Shown here in pieces: positions 27,236 to 35,807 of a DNA stretch of 64,000 bases. Location of the stretch: positions 496,001 to 560,000 of the forward strand of contig CBDANZ010000003.1 of NCBI GenBank assembly GCA_965197865.1, given 5' to 3'. The position numbers and the translations under genes are program-made. Below the pieces are notes generated by a model. That model was not told where the DNA came from and ran no database searches. It was given only the letters and a program-made list of their open reading frames with translations. The DNA is from CBDANZ01 sp965197865. GTDB lineage: Bacteria > Acidobacteriota > Vicinamibacteria > Vicinamibacterales > CAVVIG01. Numbering within the stretch: the stretch's first letter is position 1; each line of letters begins with the position of its first letter.

Positions 27236-28174
27236 ATGGATCTTTCGGCCCGGATCGGCTCCCTCACTCTGAAGAACCCGCTCATCGCGGCCAGCGGCTG
27301 CTTCGGCTACGGCGTGGAGTATGCCGACCTCGTCGATCTCTCCTCGCTCGGCGGCGTCGCCGTGAAAGGCCTGTTCCTCGCCGAGCGCGAAGGCCATCCG
27401 GCCCTCCGCATCGTCGAAACGCCAGCCGGCATGCTCAATGCGATCGGCCTGCAGGGAATCGGGGTACGCCGGTTCGTCGACGAGAAACTGCCAGAGCTTC
27501 GCGCACGCCGGGCGACCGTCATCGTGAACGTGTGTGGAACGACGCTCGACGAGTACGTCCAGGTGTCGCGTATCCTGTCGGAGGCCGAAGGCGTGGCCGC
27601 CATCGAGCTGAACATCTCGTGTCCCAACATCAAGGAAGGCGGTATTCAGTTCGGCTGCAGTCTGAACGGAACGTTCGATGTCGTCAGCGCGGTGCGGAAG
27701 GTCACGCCGCTGCCCCTCTTTCCCAAGCTGACCCCGAACGTCACCGATGTCGCGTCGTTCGCGCGCGCCGCGGAAGAAGCGGGCGCCGACGCCGTGTCGC
27801 TCGTCAACACCTTTCTCGCGATGGTGGTCGACGTCGAGACGCGCCGTCCGAAGATCTCCAACGTCGTGGGAGGCCTGAGCGGTCCCGCCATTCGCCCGAT
27901 TGCCGTGCGCATGGTGTACGAGTGCCGCCAGGCCGTAAGGATTCCCGTCATCGGGATGGGCGGCATCGCAGATGCGCGCGATGCGCTCGAGTTCATGATC
28001 GCAGGGGCCACGGCGGTGCAGGTCGGAACGGCACACTTCGTCGACCCGCTGATCTGGTCGAAGCTGCTGGACGGGATCCGCGACTATATGAAGCGGCACC
28101 ACATCGACCGGATCGCCGACCTGGTCGGCACGCTGGACATCCAGGCTCGAGATCAGGAATGGATCAGCTCCTAG
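27236..28174 (+). CDS. pyrD: dihydroorotate dehydrogenase (class 1B catalytic subunit)
   Basis: PyrD oxidises dihydroorotate to orotate with FMN. This 312-residue protein has NPLIAASGCFGYGVEYADL, the substrate-binding NAIGLQGIGV, and ELNISCPNIKEGG, where the Cys is the catalytic base of class 1 enzymes; GMGGIADARDALEFMIAGA and VQVGTA bind FMN phosphate. Pairing with pyrK marks it as class 1B. Its 3-prime end overlaps the pyrF start by 16 bases. Confidence 0.96.
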   Translation: MDLSARIGSLTLKNPLIAASGCFGYGVEYADLVDLSSLGGVAVKGLFLAEREGHPALRIVETPAGMLNAIGLQGIGVRRFVDEKLPELRARRATVIVNVCGTTLDEYVQVSRILSEAEGVAAIELNISCPNIKEGGIQFGCSLNGTFDVVSAVRKVTPLPLFPKLTPNVTDVASFARAAEEAGADAVSLVNTFLAMVVDVETRRPKISNVVGGLSGPAIRPIAVRMVYECRQAVRIPVIGMGGIADARDALEFMIAGATAVQVGTAHFVDPLIWSKLLDGIRDYMKRHHIDRIADLVGTLDIQARDQEWISS

Positions 28175-28875
28175 TCGCGTTGGACGTCGATAGCGTCGCC
28201 GAGGCCAGGTCGCTGGCCGATCGACTGCGAGGCGTGGTCGGCGGATTCAAGATCGGCAGTCGGCTCTTCACCAGCCACGGCCCGTCGGTCCTCAAGCAGC
28301 TTGTAGCCCGCGGCGACCGCGTCTTTCTGGATCTCAAGTTCCACGACATTCCGAACTCGGTCGCCAGCGCTGTTGCGGCGGCGACGCGGCTCGGTGTATG
28401 GATGGTGAACGTTCACGCGTCCGGCGGTTCGGCCATGATGCGAGCGGCTCGCGCGGCGGCCGACGAGGAGGCCGGTCGAACTTCCAGTCGAACGCCGCTC
28501 GTCGTTGCGGTGACGATGCTGACCAGCCTGGACGAAGGCACGCTTGGCGAAGTTGGGATTGGCCACTCGTTGGTCGCGCAGGTGCAACGTCTGGCGTCCC
28601 TCGCGCAAGCGGCCGGGTTAGACGGCGTTGTCGCCTCGCCGCAGGAAATCGGGTTAATTCGCAGCCGCTGCGGGCCACGCTTTGCCATTGTCACGCCCGG
28701 CATTCGCAGCAGCGCTGCCGTGAGCGACGACCAGCGTCGAACGATGAGTGCGGCGGAGGCACTGGCTGCCGGCGCGAACTACCTGGTCGTGGGACGTCCC
28801 ATCATCGAAGCGCCCGACCCACGCGCCGCGGCCGAACGCATGACCACTCAGTGCCGCGCGTCGCAGACGACATGA
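28159..28875 (+). CDS. pyrF: orotidine 5-phosphate decarboxylase
   Basis: PyrF decarboxylates OMP to UMP. The 238-residue protein starts MDQLLVALDVDSVAEA and carries the catalytic DLKFHDIPNSVA motif with its Lys and Asp, then VNVHASGG and VTPGIRSS. ANYLVVGRPIIEAPDP binds the phosphate. The ATG at 28159 lies within the end of pyrD, so the two are coupled. The gene completes pyrK-pyrD-pyrF; only carAB is missing from the UMP pathway in this window. Confidence 0.96.
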   Translation: MDQLLVALDVDSVAEARSLADRLRGVVGGFKIGSRLFTSHGPSVLKQLVARGDRVFLDLKFHDIPNSVASAVAAATRLGVWMVNVHASGGSAMMRAARAAADEEAGRTSSRTPLVVAVTMLTSLDEGTLGEVGIGHSLVAQVQRLASLAQAAGLDGVVASPQEIGLIRSRCGPRFAIVTPGIRSSAAVSDDQRRTMSAAEALAAGANYLVVGRPIIEAPDPRAAAERMTTQCRASQTT

Positions 28876-28915
28876 TCCAGCTGTCTGTCGACCTGCCCTC
28901 CCCGCCCTCCTTGCC

Positions 28916-29494
28916 CTATTTCTGCGTCAGGATGAGATGACCGCGGCGGTTCTGCTGCCAGCACGGCTCGTTTGACTCGGTGCAGACCGGCTGCTCTTTC
29001 CCAATGGTCACCACCGTGACGCGGTCGCCCGCCACGCCGAGGCTGACCAAATAGTCCTTCACCGCCGTGGCGCGCCGCGACCCGAGCGCCAGGTTGTACT
29101 CCGAGCTGCCGCGTTCATCAGCGTGGCCTTCCACGGTAACCCGCGTGCTCGTCCACCGCCTCAGCCAGTCGGAATTCCTCTGTAACGGCGCGCGCGCATC
29201 GTCACGGATCCCGGACATGTCGTAGTCGAAGAACACGTCGGCGAGCGGCCGCTCCGCGTTCAACTGGTCCAGCGACTTCTGCGCAAAGAGCTGCTCTTCG
29301 GTGGGCGGCGCAGGCGCCGGAGCCGGCGGCGGCGGCGGGGGTGGTGGTGGTGGTGGCGGGGGCGCGGGGGCGGCGGCGACCGGCGGCGGCGGCGCAGGCA
29401 CCGGAACAGGAACTTGTCTACGGCAGCCGGCGGCAGCGATAGCAAACACCGCGACCAGCGCAGTAACGCACATGAGATGGTGAACGCGACTCAT
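28916..29494 (-). CDS. pal: peptidoglycan-associated lipoprotein (Pal)
   Basis: Pal is an outer-membrane lipoprotein that binds peptidoglycan as part of the Tol-Pal system in diderm bacteria. The 192-residue precursor has a lipobox (FAIAAAGC), then a long Pro/Ala stretch (about residues 28-65) that probably spans the periplasm, and an OmpA-like C-terminal domain with DVFFDYDMSGIRDDA, VEGHADERGSSEYN and GSRRATAVKDYL. The C-terminal LVSLGVAGDRVTVVTIGKEQ agrees with Pal. ATG at 29494 has GGAGGAG seven bases upstream. No tol genes lie beside it. The gene is convergent with pyrF. Confidence 0.93.
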   Translation of the reverse strand: MSRVHHLMCVTALVAVFAIAAAGCRRQVPVPVPAPPPPVAAAPAPPPPPPPPPPPPPAPAPAPPTEEQLFAQKSLDQLNAERPLADVFFDYDMSGIRDDARAPLQRNSDWLRRWTSTRVTVEGHADERGSSEYNLALGSRRATAVKDYLVSLGVAGDRVTVVTIGKEQPVCTESNEPCWQQNRRGHLILTQK

Positions 29495-29520
29495 TAGCAC
29501 ACTCCTCCAAGGGTACTCGC

Positions 29521-29549
29521 AGCTTACAAACTCAACTGCCGAGTGTCAA
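29521..29549 (-). promoter_or_regulatory. likely promoter of pal
   Basis: Perfect TTGACA (29544-29549, minus strand), 17 bases, then TAAGCT (29521-29526), about 27 bases before the pal ATG, with GGAGGAG in between. The -35 box and spacing are good; the -10 is weak. Confidence 0.5.
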
Positions 29550-29768
29550 TTACAATGCGCCGCTCCAATTACGCCGCATGGAGCATCCGCTTCTTCGGGC
29601 CACCGCGCGCCCAGAGGCCCGCCGTCCCTGGTTTCGTAGCTTTCGCCTTATTATCACGACCCTGCCGCGTCAGGCGACAGCCGGTGTCTCGCGCCCTCAG
29701 CTGCTCGATGCGGCTGCGGAACCGGCCAGAACGTGAAGTTTTTCGGCCAGTTCGGACGCGCCCGCGGA

Positions 29769-30578
29769 TCACGCTGGCCGCAGCAGCAGCCCCTCGTTCA
29801 GACTCCCGCTTCGATAACCCTGTCGATCGATTGTGACGTACCGATAGCCGACCGCCTTCAGCCCACCGACGATGGCATCGCAGGTTTCCGACTCGAGCGC
29901 CCGCGGCAGCTCGTCGCGGCCGAATTCGACTCGTGCGACCTCGCCATGGTGCCGTACGCGGCACACACGGAAGCCAAACGCGCGTAGGAGCGTCTCGGCC
30001 CGCTCGATCATGCGAAGCTTCTCATCGGTGACCTCGGTGTGATACGGGATGCGCGACGAAAGGCAGGCCGATGCCGGCTCGTCCCAGGTCGGCAGCCCCG
30101 CGCGTCGCGACAGCTCCCGAATCTCGTCCTTGCCGAGATCGACCTCGTCGAGCGGGCTGCGCACGCCGAGCTCGCGGGCCGCCTGACGGCCCGGGCGATA
30201 ATCAGACCGATCGTCGGCGTTGCTGCCGTCGACGACCACGGCGCCGCACGTGGCGGCGATAGGTGACAGATGCGTGTACAGCTCCTGCTTGCAGTAGTAG
30301 CAGCGGTTGACTGGATTCGCGCGATACTCCGGCCGGTCGAGCTCGCCCGTCCGGATAACCTGGTGATGCAGACCGAACCGCTCGGCGATGCGCAGCGCCA
30401 TCTCGCGGTGGCGCTCCGGGTAGCTCGGGCTCTCGGCGGTAATGGCGAGCGCTCCCTCACCAAGCGTGTCGTGCGCGATCCACGCGAGGTATGCGCTGTC
30501 GACGCCGCCACTGTAAGCGACGACGACCTTGCCCAGCAAGGCGAGGTTCGCTCGCAGGGCGAGTTCCTTCTCGATCAT
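29769..30578 (-). CDS. larE: ATP-dependent sacrificial sulfur transferase LarE
   Basis: LarE provides sulfur for the nickel-pincer nucleotide cofactor, giving up the sulfur of its own Cys. The 269-residue protein has the PP-loop VVAYSGGVDSAYLA (residues 19-32), the NRCYYCKQELY block (91-101), DGSNADDRSDYRPG, and the sacrificial Cys in SACLSSRIPY at residue 172, which corresponds to Cys176 of the Lactobacillus enzyme. No larB or larC lies in the window. Its ATG overlaps the stop of a small LysW-like gene (ATGA), so the two are coupled. LarE homologues also exist outside nickel-pincer synthesis, so the pathway is not certain. Confidence 0.92.
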   Translation of the reverse strand: MIEKELALRANLALLGKVVVAYSGGVDSAYLAWIAHDTLGEGALAITAESPSYPERHREMALRIAERFGLHHQVIRTGELDRPEYRANPVNRCYYCKQELYTHLSPIAATCGAVVVDGSNADDRSDYRPGRQAARELGVRSPLDEVDLGKDEIRELSRRAGLPTWDEPASACLSSRIPYHTEVTDEKLRMIERAETLLRAFGFRVCRVRHHGEVARVEFGRDELPRALESETCDAIVGGLKAVGYRYVTIDRQGYRSGSLNEGLLLRPA

Positions 30579-30835
30579 TCCTCCACGTCCCCGTCGGTCT
30601 CCTCGTCGTCTTCGTCGTCTCCGTCTTCGTCGTCTCCGTCGCCGCCCTCGTCGTTGTCGTCCGAATCATCGTCGTCGAGATCGTCTTCATCGTCTGGCGC
30701 GAGATCGAGCTCGATCGGGGACAGCCCGGTCACCTCGAGGTTTGATCCGCATTCCGGGCAGCTGAGCTGGTCGCCCTTGTCGATGTCCAATTCGTCGACA
30801 TCGATTTCGGTGTTGCATTCGGGGCAGGTGGCCAT
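30575..30835 (-). CDS. LysW-like zinc-ribbon protein with acidic tail
   Basis: An 86-residue protein. Residues 1-45 (CPEC, then SCPECGSNLEVTGLSPIEL) form a zinc ribbon with C4, C7, C26, C29 and closely resemble LysW, the amino-group carrier protein. After residue 48 it becomes an almost pure Asp/Glu/Gly tail of about 38 residues, encoded by TCG/TCC-type triplet repeats on the plus strand. The classical LysW C-terminus EDWGE, whose last Glu carries the substrate, is absent; the chain here ends DVEE. It is translationally coupled to larE, suggesting a partner or carrier role. I start at ATG 30835; the longer frame upstream has no family resemblance. Confidence 0.8.
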   Translation of the reverse strand: MATCPECNTEIDVDELDIDKGDQLSCPECGSNLEVTGLSPIELDLAPDDEDDLDDDDSDDNDEGGDGDDEDGDDEDDEETDGDVEE

Positions 30836-31004
30836 ACGGTCCTTGGCGTGCGTGCCAGCGTTCGGTTTGGCAATTAGGGCGATGACGTGCCAGAATTCCG
30901 TCCGGCTGGCGCGATCGCGATCGGAATTCGGATTATAGCGACAAGGTGCGATAGTCTGCAACGCGCTCTAACGGCTTGACTGACGCGCTCCGATAGATTC
31001 TTGG

Positions 31005-31724
31005 ATGGCCACGACCTCGATCTCGACGAAAACCGTCCTCGTCGCCGACGACACGGCCTTCGTGCGCGATCGGTTTCGGACGGCCCTCGAGAATGCCGGC
31101 CACAAGACCATTGACGTCAAGAGCGTGGCGGAACTGCTGGCGCGCGTGCGGGCCGATCTCAGACACATCGACCTCATTGTCCTCGATCTCAGGCTGCCGC
31201 ATGCGCCTGGCGTGGACCTCGTGCGTTCGATCCGCAAGCTGGACGAAGGCCGGCTGCCGATCCTGATCTTCAGCGGCACGATTACGAGCGCCGACGAAGT
31301 GCGCGAGCTGGCCGCGCTCGGCGTGGCCGGATATGTCAACGAGTACAGCGCCGTGCAACACATCTTGCCGTCGCTTGCGCCGCACCTCTTTCCCGACAAC
31401 TTCAACCGCCGCAGCAGTCCGCGCGTTGTGCTTGGTATCCCGGTTCAGTATCGGTTCGGCAACACGATTGCGGCGGCGCTGACCCTCAACCTGAGTCACG
31501 GCGGCATCGCGATTCGCACGACGAGCCCGCTCGATGCCGGATCGAAGATCAAGGTGCGGTTCCGCATGCCCGGATCCAAGCGTGACGTCGACGCCGAGGG
31601 CCGCGTGGCCTGGAGCAACGGCCACGTCGGCATGGGTATCCAGTTCGAAAAGGTCGATCCCACCAACCAGACCATCATCGACAACTTCGCCGACGCGCAT
31701 TTCTTCTCGATCAGAAAAACCTAA
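31005..31724 (+). CDS. response regulator receiver protein with C-terminal PilZ domain
   Basis: A 239-residue cytosolic protein. Residues 10-125 form a receiver domain with acidic pair D15/D16 (VLVADD), phospho-acceptor D61 (LIVLDLRLPHAPG) and the switch Ser/Thr in ILIFSGTI. The Lys normally found after the next strand is replaced: the segment reads GVAGYVNEYSA. Residues 130-235 form a PilZ domain with RRSSPR (RxxxR) and NLSHGG (N/DxSxxG), the c-di-GMP-binding signature. It probably links a phosphorelay to c-di-GMP-controlled motility or adhesion. No cognate kinase is adjacent. Confidence 0.9.
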   Translation: MATTSISTKTVLVADDTAFVRDRFRTALENAGHKTIDVKSVAELLARVRADLRHIDLIVLDLRLPHAPGVDLVRSIRKLDEGRLPILIFSGTITSADEVRELAALGVAGYVNEYSAVQHILPSLAPHLFPDNFNRRSSPRVVLGIPVQYRFGNTIAAALTLNLSHGGIAIRTTSPLDAGSKIKVRFRMPGSKRDVDAEGRVAWSNGHVGMGIQFEKVDPTNQTIIDNFADAHFFSIRKT

Positions 31725-31729
31725 GCCCG

Positions 31730-31806
31730 ATTTCGTAATTGGGTAATCTGGTACTTGGGAAATCAGGCCATCGCGTCGGGACCGACAGATTACGAGATTG
31801 CCCAAT
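31730..31806. repeat. inverted AT-rich repeat between two genes
   Basis: TTTCGTAATTGGGTAATCT near 31730-31750 is matched in inverse by AGATTACGAGATTGCCCAATTACGAAA ending at 31813, within an otherwise GC-rich region. A related word set (CTGGTAATCGGGTAACTG) lies at 24520-24537. It could form a long hairpin in the leader of the downstream exporter. Confidence 0.55.
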
Positions 31807-31826
31807 TACGAAAGGCGAGGTCTCTG

Positions 31827-33185
31827 ATGGAGTACGCGGCTGGAGACATCCTGTGGCGGCTTGCGGCCTTGCTGGCACTGGTATTTGCCAACGGCTTTTT
31901 CGTCGCCGCCGAGTTCGCGATCGTGATGGTGCGCAAGACACGCATCGATCAACTCATCGCCGAAGGCAACCGGCGCGCACGCGCCGTACGCCGCGCCGTG
32001 TCCGACCCCGACAGCTACATCGCCGCAACACAGCTCGGCATCACGATGGCCAGTATTGGGCTCGGGTGGATCGGCGAGCCCACGCTCGCATCCCTTCTGG
32101 AACCCACCCTGAGAATGCTACCGGACTTGCTGGCCGAAGCCACGGCACACAGCCTCGCGGTCGCCATCGCCTTCGGCCTGATTACCGCGCTTCACGTCGT
32201 GCTGGGCGAGCTGGCGCCGAAGACGATCGCGCTTGAACGGGCCGAGGCGACCTCCCTCTGGGTCGTCAGGCCGACCGAACTGTTCATGAAAGTGTTCTGG
32301 CCGTTCATCAGCCTGCTGAACGGCACGGGCCGCGCCGTGGTCAATCTCATCGGTCTCAAGAGTCGAGGCGGCCAAGCCATGGTGCACTCCGAAGAGGAAC
32401 TCAAGATGCTCGTCACCGCCAGCCAGGAAGCAGGTGTGCTTGAGGAAGCAGAAGAGCAGATGCTGCACCGCGTTTTCGGCTTCGCCGATCTGACCGCCGG
32501 GCAGGTCATGGTGCCGCGAACCGAGCTGTCGGCTGTCGCTGCCGATGCTGCGACCGCTACGATTCTCGAACACATCACTCAAGGTGACGCGCTCCGGCTG
32601 CTCGTCTATCGCGCCAATCTCGACAACGTCGTCGGCATCCTGCACCTGACCGACGTCGTCAAAGCGCTGGCGTCCGGAGCCTCCTCCCTCGATCCAGCCG
32701 CACTCGCACGCGAGACGCTCACGGTACCCGAAACGCTCGCCGCTGACGATCTACTGGCGGCCCTCAGACGCCGCGGCGCACGCGAGGCAGTGGTGATCGA
32801 CGAGTACGGGGGCACAGCAGGTCTCGTCACGTTCGAATCGCTGATGGAGCGCATCGTGGGCGACCTGGGCACCGTCGGTGGTGGAGGACGCATTACCGTT
32901 GGGTCGGACGGATCGGCCGATATCGACGGCCTGGTACTCATCGCCGACGCAAACGAGCAGTTCGATTTGCATATCGACGAGAGCATCTACACCACCATTG
33001 GCGGATACGTCCTTGGACGGCTGGGCCGCCGCGCGCGCGTCGGCGACACGATTGACGCCGGAGGCCGCCAGATGCGAGTTGAAGCGCTCGACGGCTTGAG
33101 AGTGGCGAAGGTGTGGCTATCGGCCTCCCCCAGGAGCGCGACCGCGGAGGACGCAGGGAGAAACCGACGGCACAGCGTTCCATGA
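31827..33185 (+). CDS. CNNM/CorC family hemolysin-like transporter
   Basis: A 452-residue membrane protein. The first 190 residues are a DUF21/CNNM membrane domain (LAALLALVFANGFFVAAEFA; ATQLGITMASIGLGWIGEP; LGELAPKTIALERAE). A CBS pair follows (residues about 200-345; QVMVPRTELSAVAADA, LLVYRANLDNVVGILHL, REAVVIDEYGGTAGLVTFE), and then a CorC/HlyC domain with DANEQFDLHI and GGYVLGRLGRRARVGD. Such proteins export or regulate Mg2+ or Co2+. The ATG at 31827 gives the expected first helix. The last 20 residues after KVWLS are Arg-rich and may be non-essential. It converges on the P-type ATPase. Confidence 0.9.
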   Translation: MEYAAGDILWRLAALLALVFANGFFVAAEFAIVMVRKTRIDQLIAEGNRRARAVRRAVSDPDSYIAATQLGITMASIGLGWIGEPTLASLLEPTLRMLPDLLAEATAHSLAVAIAFGLITALHVVLGELAPKTIALERAEATSLWVVRPTELFMKVFWPFISLLNGTGRAVVNLIGLKSRGGQAMVHSEEELKMLVTASQEAGVLEEAEEQMLHRVFGFADLTAGQVMVPRTELSAVAADAATATILEHITQGDALRLLVYRANLDNVVGILHLTDVVKALASGASSLDPAALARETLTVPETLAADDLLAALRRRGAREAVVIDEYGGTAGLVTFESLMERIVGDLGTVGGGGRITVGSDGSADIDGLVLIADANEQFDLHIDESIYTTIGGYVLGRLGRRARVGDTIDAGGRQMRVEALDGLRVAKVWLSASPRSATAEDAGRNRRHSVP

Positions 33186-33240
33186 AACGAAGAACAGGCC
33201 CTCGATTTGCTTCCGGACACACCGTGGTGGAGCCTCCAGA

Positions 33241-35373
33241 CTAGTCGGCCCGCAGCAACCGGAGCGCGTTCGCAATCACGACGACCGAGGCGCCAGTGTC
33301 GGCCATGACGGCCATCCACAAGGTGGCAACACCGGCGACCGCCGCCACAACGAAGGTCGCCTTCAACGCGAGCGAAATCGCGAGATTCGCCTTGATGTTA
33401 CGCACTGTGGCTCGACTCAAGCGCAAGGCATAGGGAATCTTCTGGAGCTCGTCGGCCATCAGCGCGACGTCGGCCGTCTCGAGGGCGGCATCGCTGCCGG
33501 CCGCGCCCATTGCGATGCCGACGTCGGCCGAGGCCAGCGCAGGCGCATCATTCACGCCGTCGCCCACCATGGCGACCGTTTCGAAGCGGCGACGGAGATC
33601 CTCGATCGCCGCCACTTTGTCTTCGGGCGTGAGCTCGGCGCGGATTTCATCGACGCCGAGCTCGGCAGCAATCGCAGTTGCCGTGCCCTCGCTGTCACCG
33701 GTGAGCATAACGAGCGACTCGATCCCCTGGCGGCGCAGTAGATCGAGCGTGTCGCGGCCGGCCTCGCGAGCCCGATCCGCGACGGCGATGATGCCAATGG
33801 TCTCGCCGTCTTGCGCGACGAGCACCGGCGTGCGGCCACGGGCACCGAGCTGGTCGAGGCGCGCGTGAATGGCCGGCGAGCACAGCCGACGCTCCTCGAA
33901 CAGCCGGTGGCTGCCGAGGACGACCTCGGTTCCTTCGACACGCCCTTCGGCCCCGTGGCCCGCCAGCGACTCGACGTGCATGCCAGCCGCGACGCGAATC
34001 TCGGACTTCGCGGCGTACTGAACGATCGCCTGCGCGATGGGATGCTCCGAGCGCTGTTCGATCGACGCCGCGAGCGCCACAATCGCGCTCGCCGACGCAC
34101 TGTTCACCGAGATGACCTCGACCACCTCCGGCCGACCGTGCGTCAGGGTGCCGGTTTTGTCGAACGCGATGCACCGGATCCGGCTGGCCCGCTCGAGGTG
34201 CGCGCCGCCCTTGACGAGGACACCTTTCCGCGCAGCGCCGGCCAGAGCGGTCATGATGGACACCGGCGTCGAAATCACGAGCGCACAGGGACACGAAACG
34301 ACGAGCAGCACGAGGGCACGATACCCCCACGTCTGCCACGCCGCGCCGAAAACGAACGGCGGAACCAGCGCAATGAGAATCGCGAGCACGATGACCGCCG
34401 GCGTGTAGACGCGCGCGAACCGCTCGATGAACAGCTGGGCCGGTGCGCGCCGGGCCTGGGCCTGCTCAACGAGGTGAATGATACGGGCGAGCGTCGTGTC
34501 GCGTCGCAGCCGCGTCACGCGCACGTCGAGCGCACCCCGCCCGTTAATCGTCCCTGCGAACACTTCGTCGCTCACGGCCTTTTCCACGGGCAGCGACTCC
34601 CCCGTGACCGGGGCCTGATTAACTGCGCTCGCTCCAGCGACAACTTCGCCGTCGAGCGGCAGCTTCTCGCCGGGCTTCACGACGATCACCATGCCAACGG
34701 AGACCTGATCGACGGGAACCATGCGCTCGCCCGCCTCCTCACGCACCGACGCCTCGACGGGCGTCAGATCCATCAGCGCGCGGACAGCGGTCCGCGCGCG
34801 CTTCAATGTGCGCGCCTCGAGCGCCTGCGCCACCGCAAACAGAAACACAACGGCGGCCGCTTCCGACCACTGGCCCAGAACGATGGCGCCAGCGGCGGCA
34901 ATCAACATCAGCACGTTGATGTCGAGCGATCGCACACGCACCGTGCGCCACGCCTTGCGGATGGTCAGCGGCACGCCAGCCGATAACGACAGGGCGAAGA
35001 ACAGCCGCGCCAAGAACGGCCAGCGGCCTTCGAGCGCGTCAACCAACAGGCCGGCGGCAAGCGCTCCTCCCGATGCCACGAGGAACACCCTGCGCAACGC
35101 CGCGCCCTGCTCGTCCATCGCGATCGGCTCTTCATGCTCCAGCCAGGCGCGCATGCCCGCATCGGCCACCGCCGCGGCGATGGCCGACGCCGAGACCTTC
35201 GCCGCGTCGTACTTCACGTGGAGCCGCTGCCCGATCAGATCCGCGGAAAAGTGCTCGATCCCAGGCAGCGTCTTGAATCGCCGCTCGAGAAGCGCGACCT
35301 CCTCTCGGCAGTCCATACCTTCAACCTTGAAGGTCGACTCGGCGTGCAGTTCGCAGATCGCGCAGGTCGCCAT
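33241..35373 (-). CDS. heavy-metal P-type ATPase (Zn/Cd/Pb type)
   Basis: A 710-residue P1B-type efflux ATPase of the inner membrane. The N-terminus has MATCAIC and an HMA domain whose metal site reads GMDCREE (CxxE instead of CxxC). Membrane helices follow. VTGESLPVEK is the phosphatase loop, SCPCALVISTP the transmembrane CPC metal site, FDKTGTLTHGRPEV the phosphorylation site and GDGVNDAPALASADVGIAMG the hinge. A conserved Lys/Asn is seen in IAISLALKATFVV and an Asp in MADTGASVVVIANALRLLR, typical of Zn/Cd/Pb rather than Cu pumps. It starts two bases after the arsR-type regulator stop and is surely in its operon. Confidence 0.95.
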   Translation of the reverse strand: MATCAICELHAESTFKVEGMDCREEVALLERRFKTLPGIEHFSADLIGQRLHVKYDAAKVSASAIAAAVADAGMRAWLEHEEPIAMDEQGAALRRVFLVASGGALAAGLLVDALEGRWPFLARLFFALSLSAGVPLTIRKAWRTVRVRSLDINVLMLIAAAGAIVLGQWSEAAAVVFLFAVAQALEARTLKRARTAVRALMDLTPVEASVREEAGERMVPVDQVSVGMVIVVKPGEKLPLDGEVVAGASAVNQAPVTGESLPVEKAVSDEVFAGTINGRGALDVRVTRLRRDTTLARIIHLVEQAQARRAPAQLFIERFARVYTPAVIVLAILIALVPPFVFGAAWQTWGYRALVLLVVSCPCALVISTPVSIMTALAGAARKGVLVKGGAHLERASRIRCIAFDKTGTLTHGRPEVVEVISVNSASASAIVALAASIEQRSEHPIAQAIVQYAAKSEIRVAAGMHVESLAGHGAEGRVEGTEVVLGSHRLFEERRLCSPAIHARLDQLGARGRTPVLVAQDGETIGIIAVADRAREAGRDTLDLLRRQGIESLVMLTGDSEGTATAIAAELGVDEIRAELTPEDKVAAIEDLRRRFETVAMVGDGVNDAPALASADVGIAMGAAGSDAALETADVALMADELQKIPYALRLSRATVRNIKANLAISLALKATFVVAAVAGVATLWMAVMADTGASVVVIANALRLLRAD

Positions 35374-35375
35374 GG

Positions 35376-35765
35376 CTACTTGCGCTCCTGAACGTGCTCC
35401 AGCCCCTGCTCGAATAGCCGGACGATGTGCTGGTCGTCGAGCGCGTAATAAACCATGCGGCCGGCGCGCCGCGCCTGGACCAGGCGCATATTTCGCAGGA
35501 GGCGAAGCTGGTGCGAGATGGCTGACTCGCTGAGCCCGACCAGGCGCGCGATGTCACACACGCAAAGCTCCGATCGCGAGAGCGCGTCGAGAATCCGCAC
35601 GCGGGTTGCATCGCCCAGGACCCGGAACGTTTCGGCCAGCGACTCGACAGACGCCTCGGCGATCAAGGTTCTTCTGAGGGCCGCTATCTTCGCCGGATCC
35701 AGGTGGAACACATCGCAAGACTCAGGAGAGTCCAGTGGGATCGTTGGTGAGGGATCGGCTACCAT
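35376..35765 (-). CDS. ArsR/SmtB-family metal-responsive repressor
   Basis: A 129-residue winged-helix repressor: LAETFRVLGDATRVRILDAL, SELCVCDIARLVGLSESAIS with the recognition helix HQLRLLRNMRLVQARRAG, and YYALDDQHIVRLFEQGLEH. Cys residues in the ELCVCD motif (alpha3) and near the N-terminus (ESCDVFHLDP), and Asp/His residues in the last helix, fit Zn/Cd/Pb sensors of the CadC/SmtB group. ATG 35765 was chosen over an in-frame GTG at 35792 because the latter lies inside the operator. It represses its own operon with the ATPase until metal binds (known of the family). Confidence 0.93.
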   Translation of the reverse strand: MVADPSPTIPLDSPESCDVFHLDPAKIAALRRTLIAEASVESLAETFRVLGDATRVRILDALSRSELCVCDIARLVGLSESAISHQLRLLRNMRLVQARRAGRMVYYALDDQHIVRLFEQGLEHVQERK

Positions 35766-35777
35766 CGGCCCAACCCG

Positions 35778-35807
35778 TGAATATATGAACACCTGCTCAT
35801 GTATTCA
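35778..35807 (-). promoter_or_regulatory. SmtB/CadC-type 12-2-12 operator
   Basis: TGAATATATGAACA-CC-TGCTCATGTATTCA is a 30-base imperfect inverted repeat with 12 of 14 positions matched between arms. It agrees with the ArsR-family operator plan of two half-sites built around TGAA/ATGA and TTCA. It lies 13 bases before the repressor ATG and abuts the -10 box. Confidence 0.8.

Noticed and set aside
29301..29483. Gly-rich protein on the plus strand
   Set aside because: It is the opposite-strand shadow of the poly-Pro codons of pal.
35766..35792. GTG start of the ArsR-type repressor at 35792
   Set aside because: It would place the start codon inside the operator and promoter start region; ATG 35765 gives a normal-length protein.
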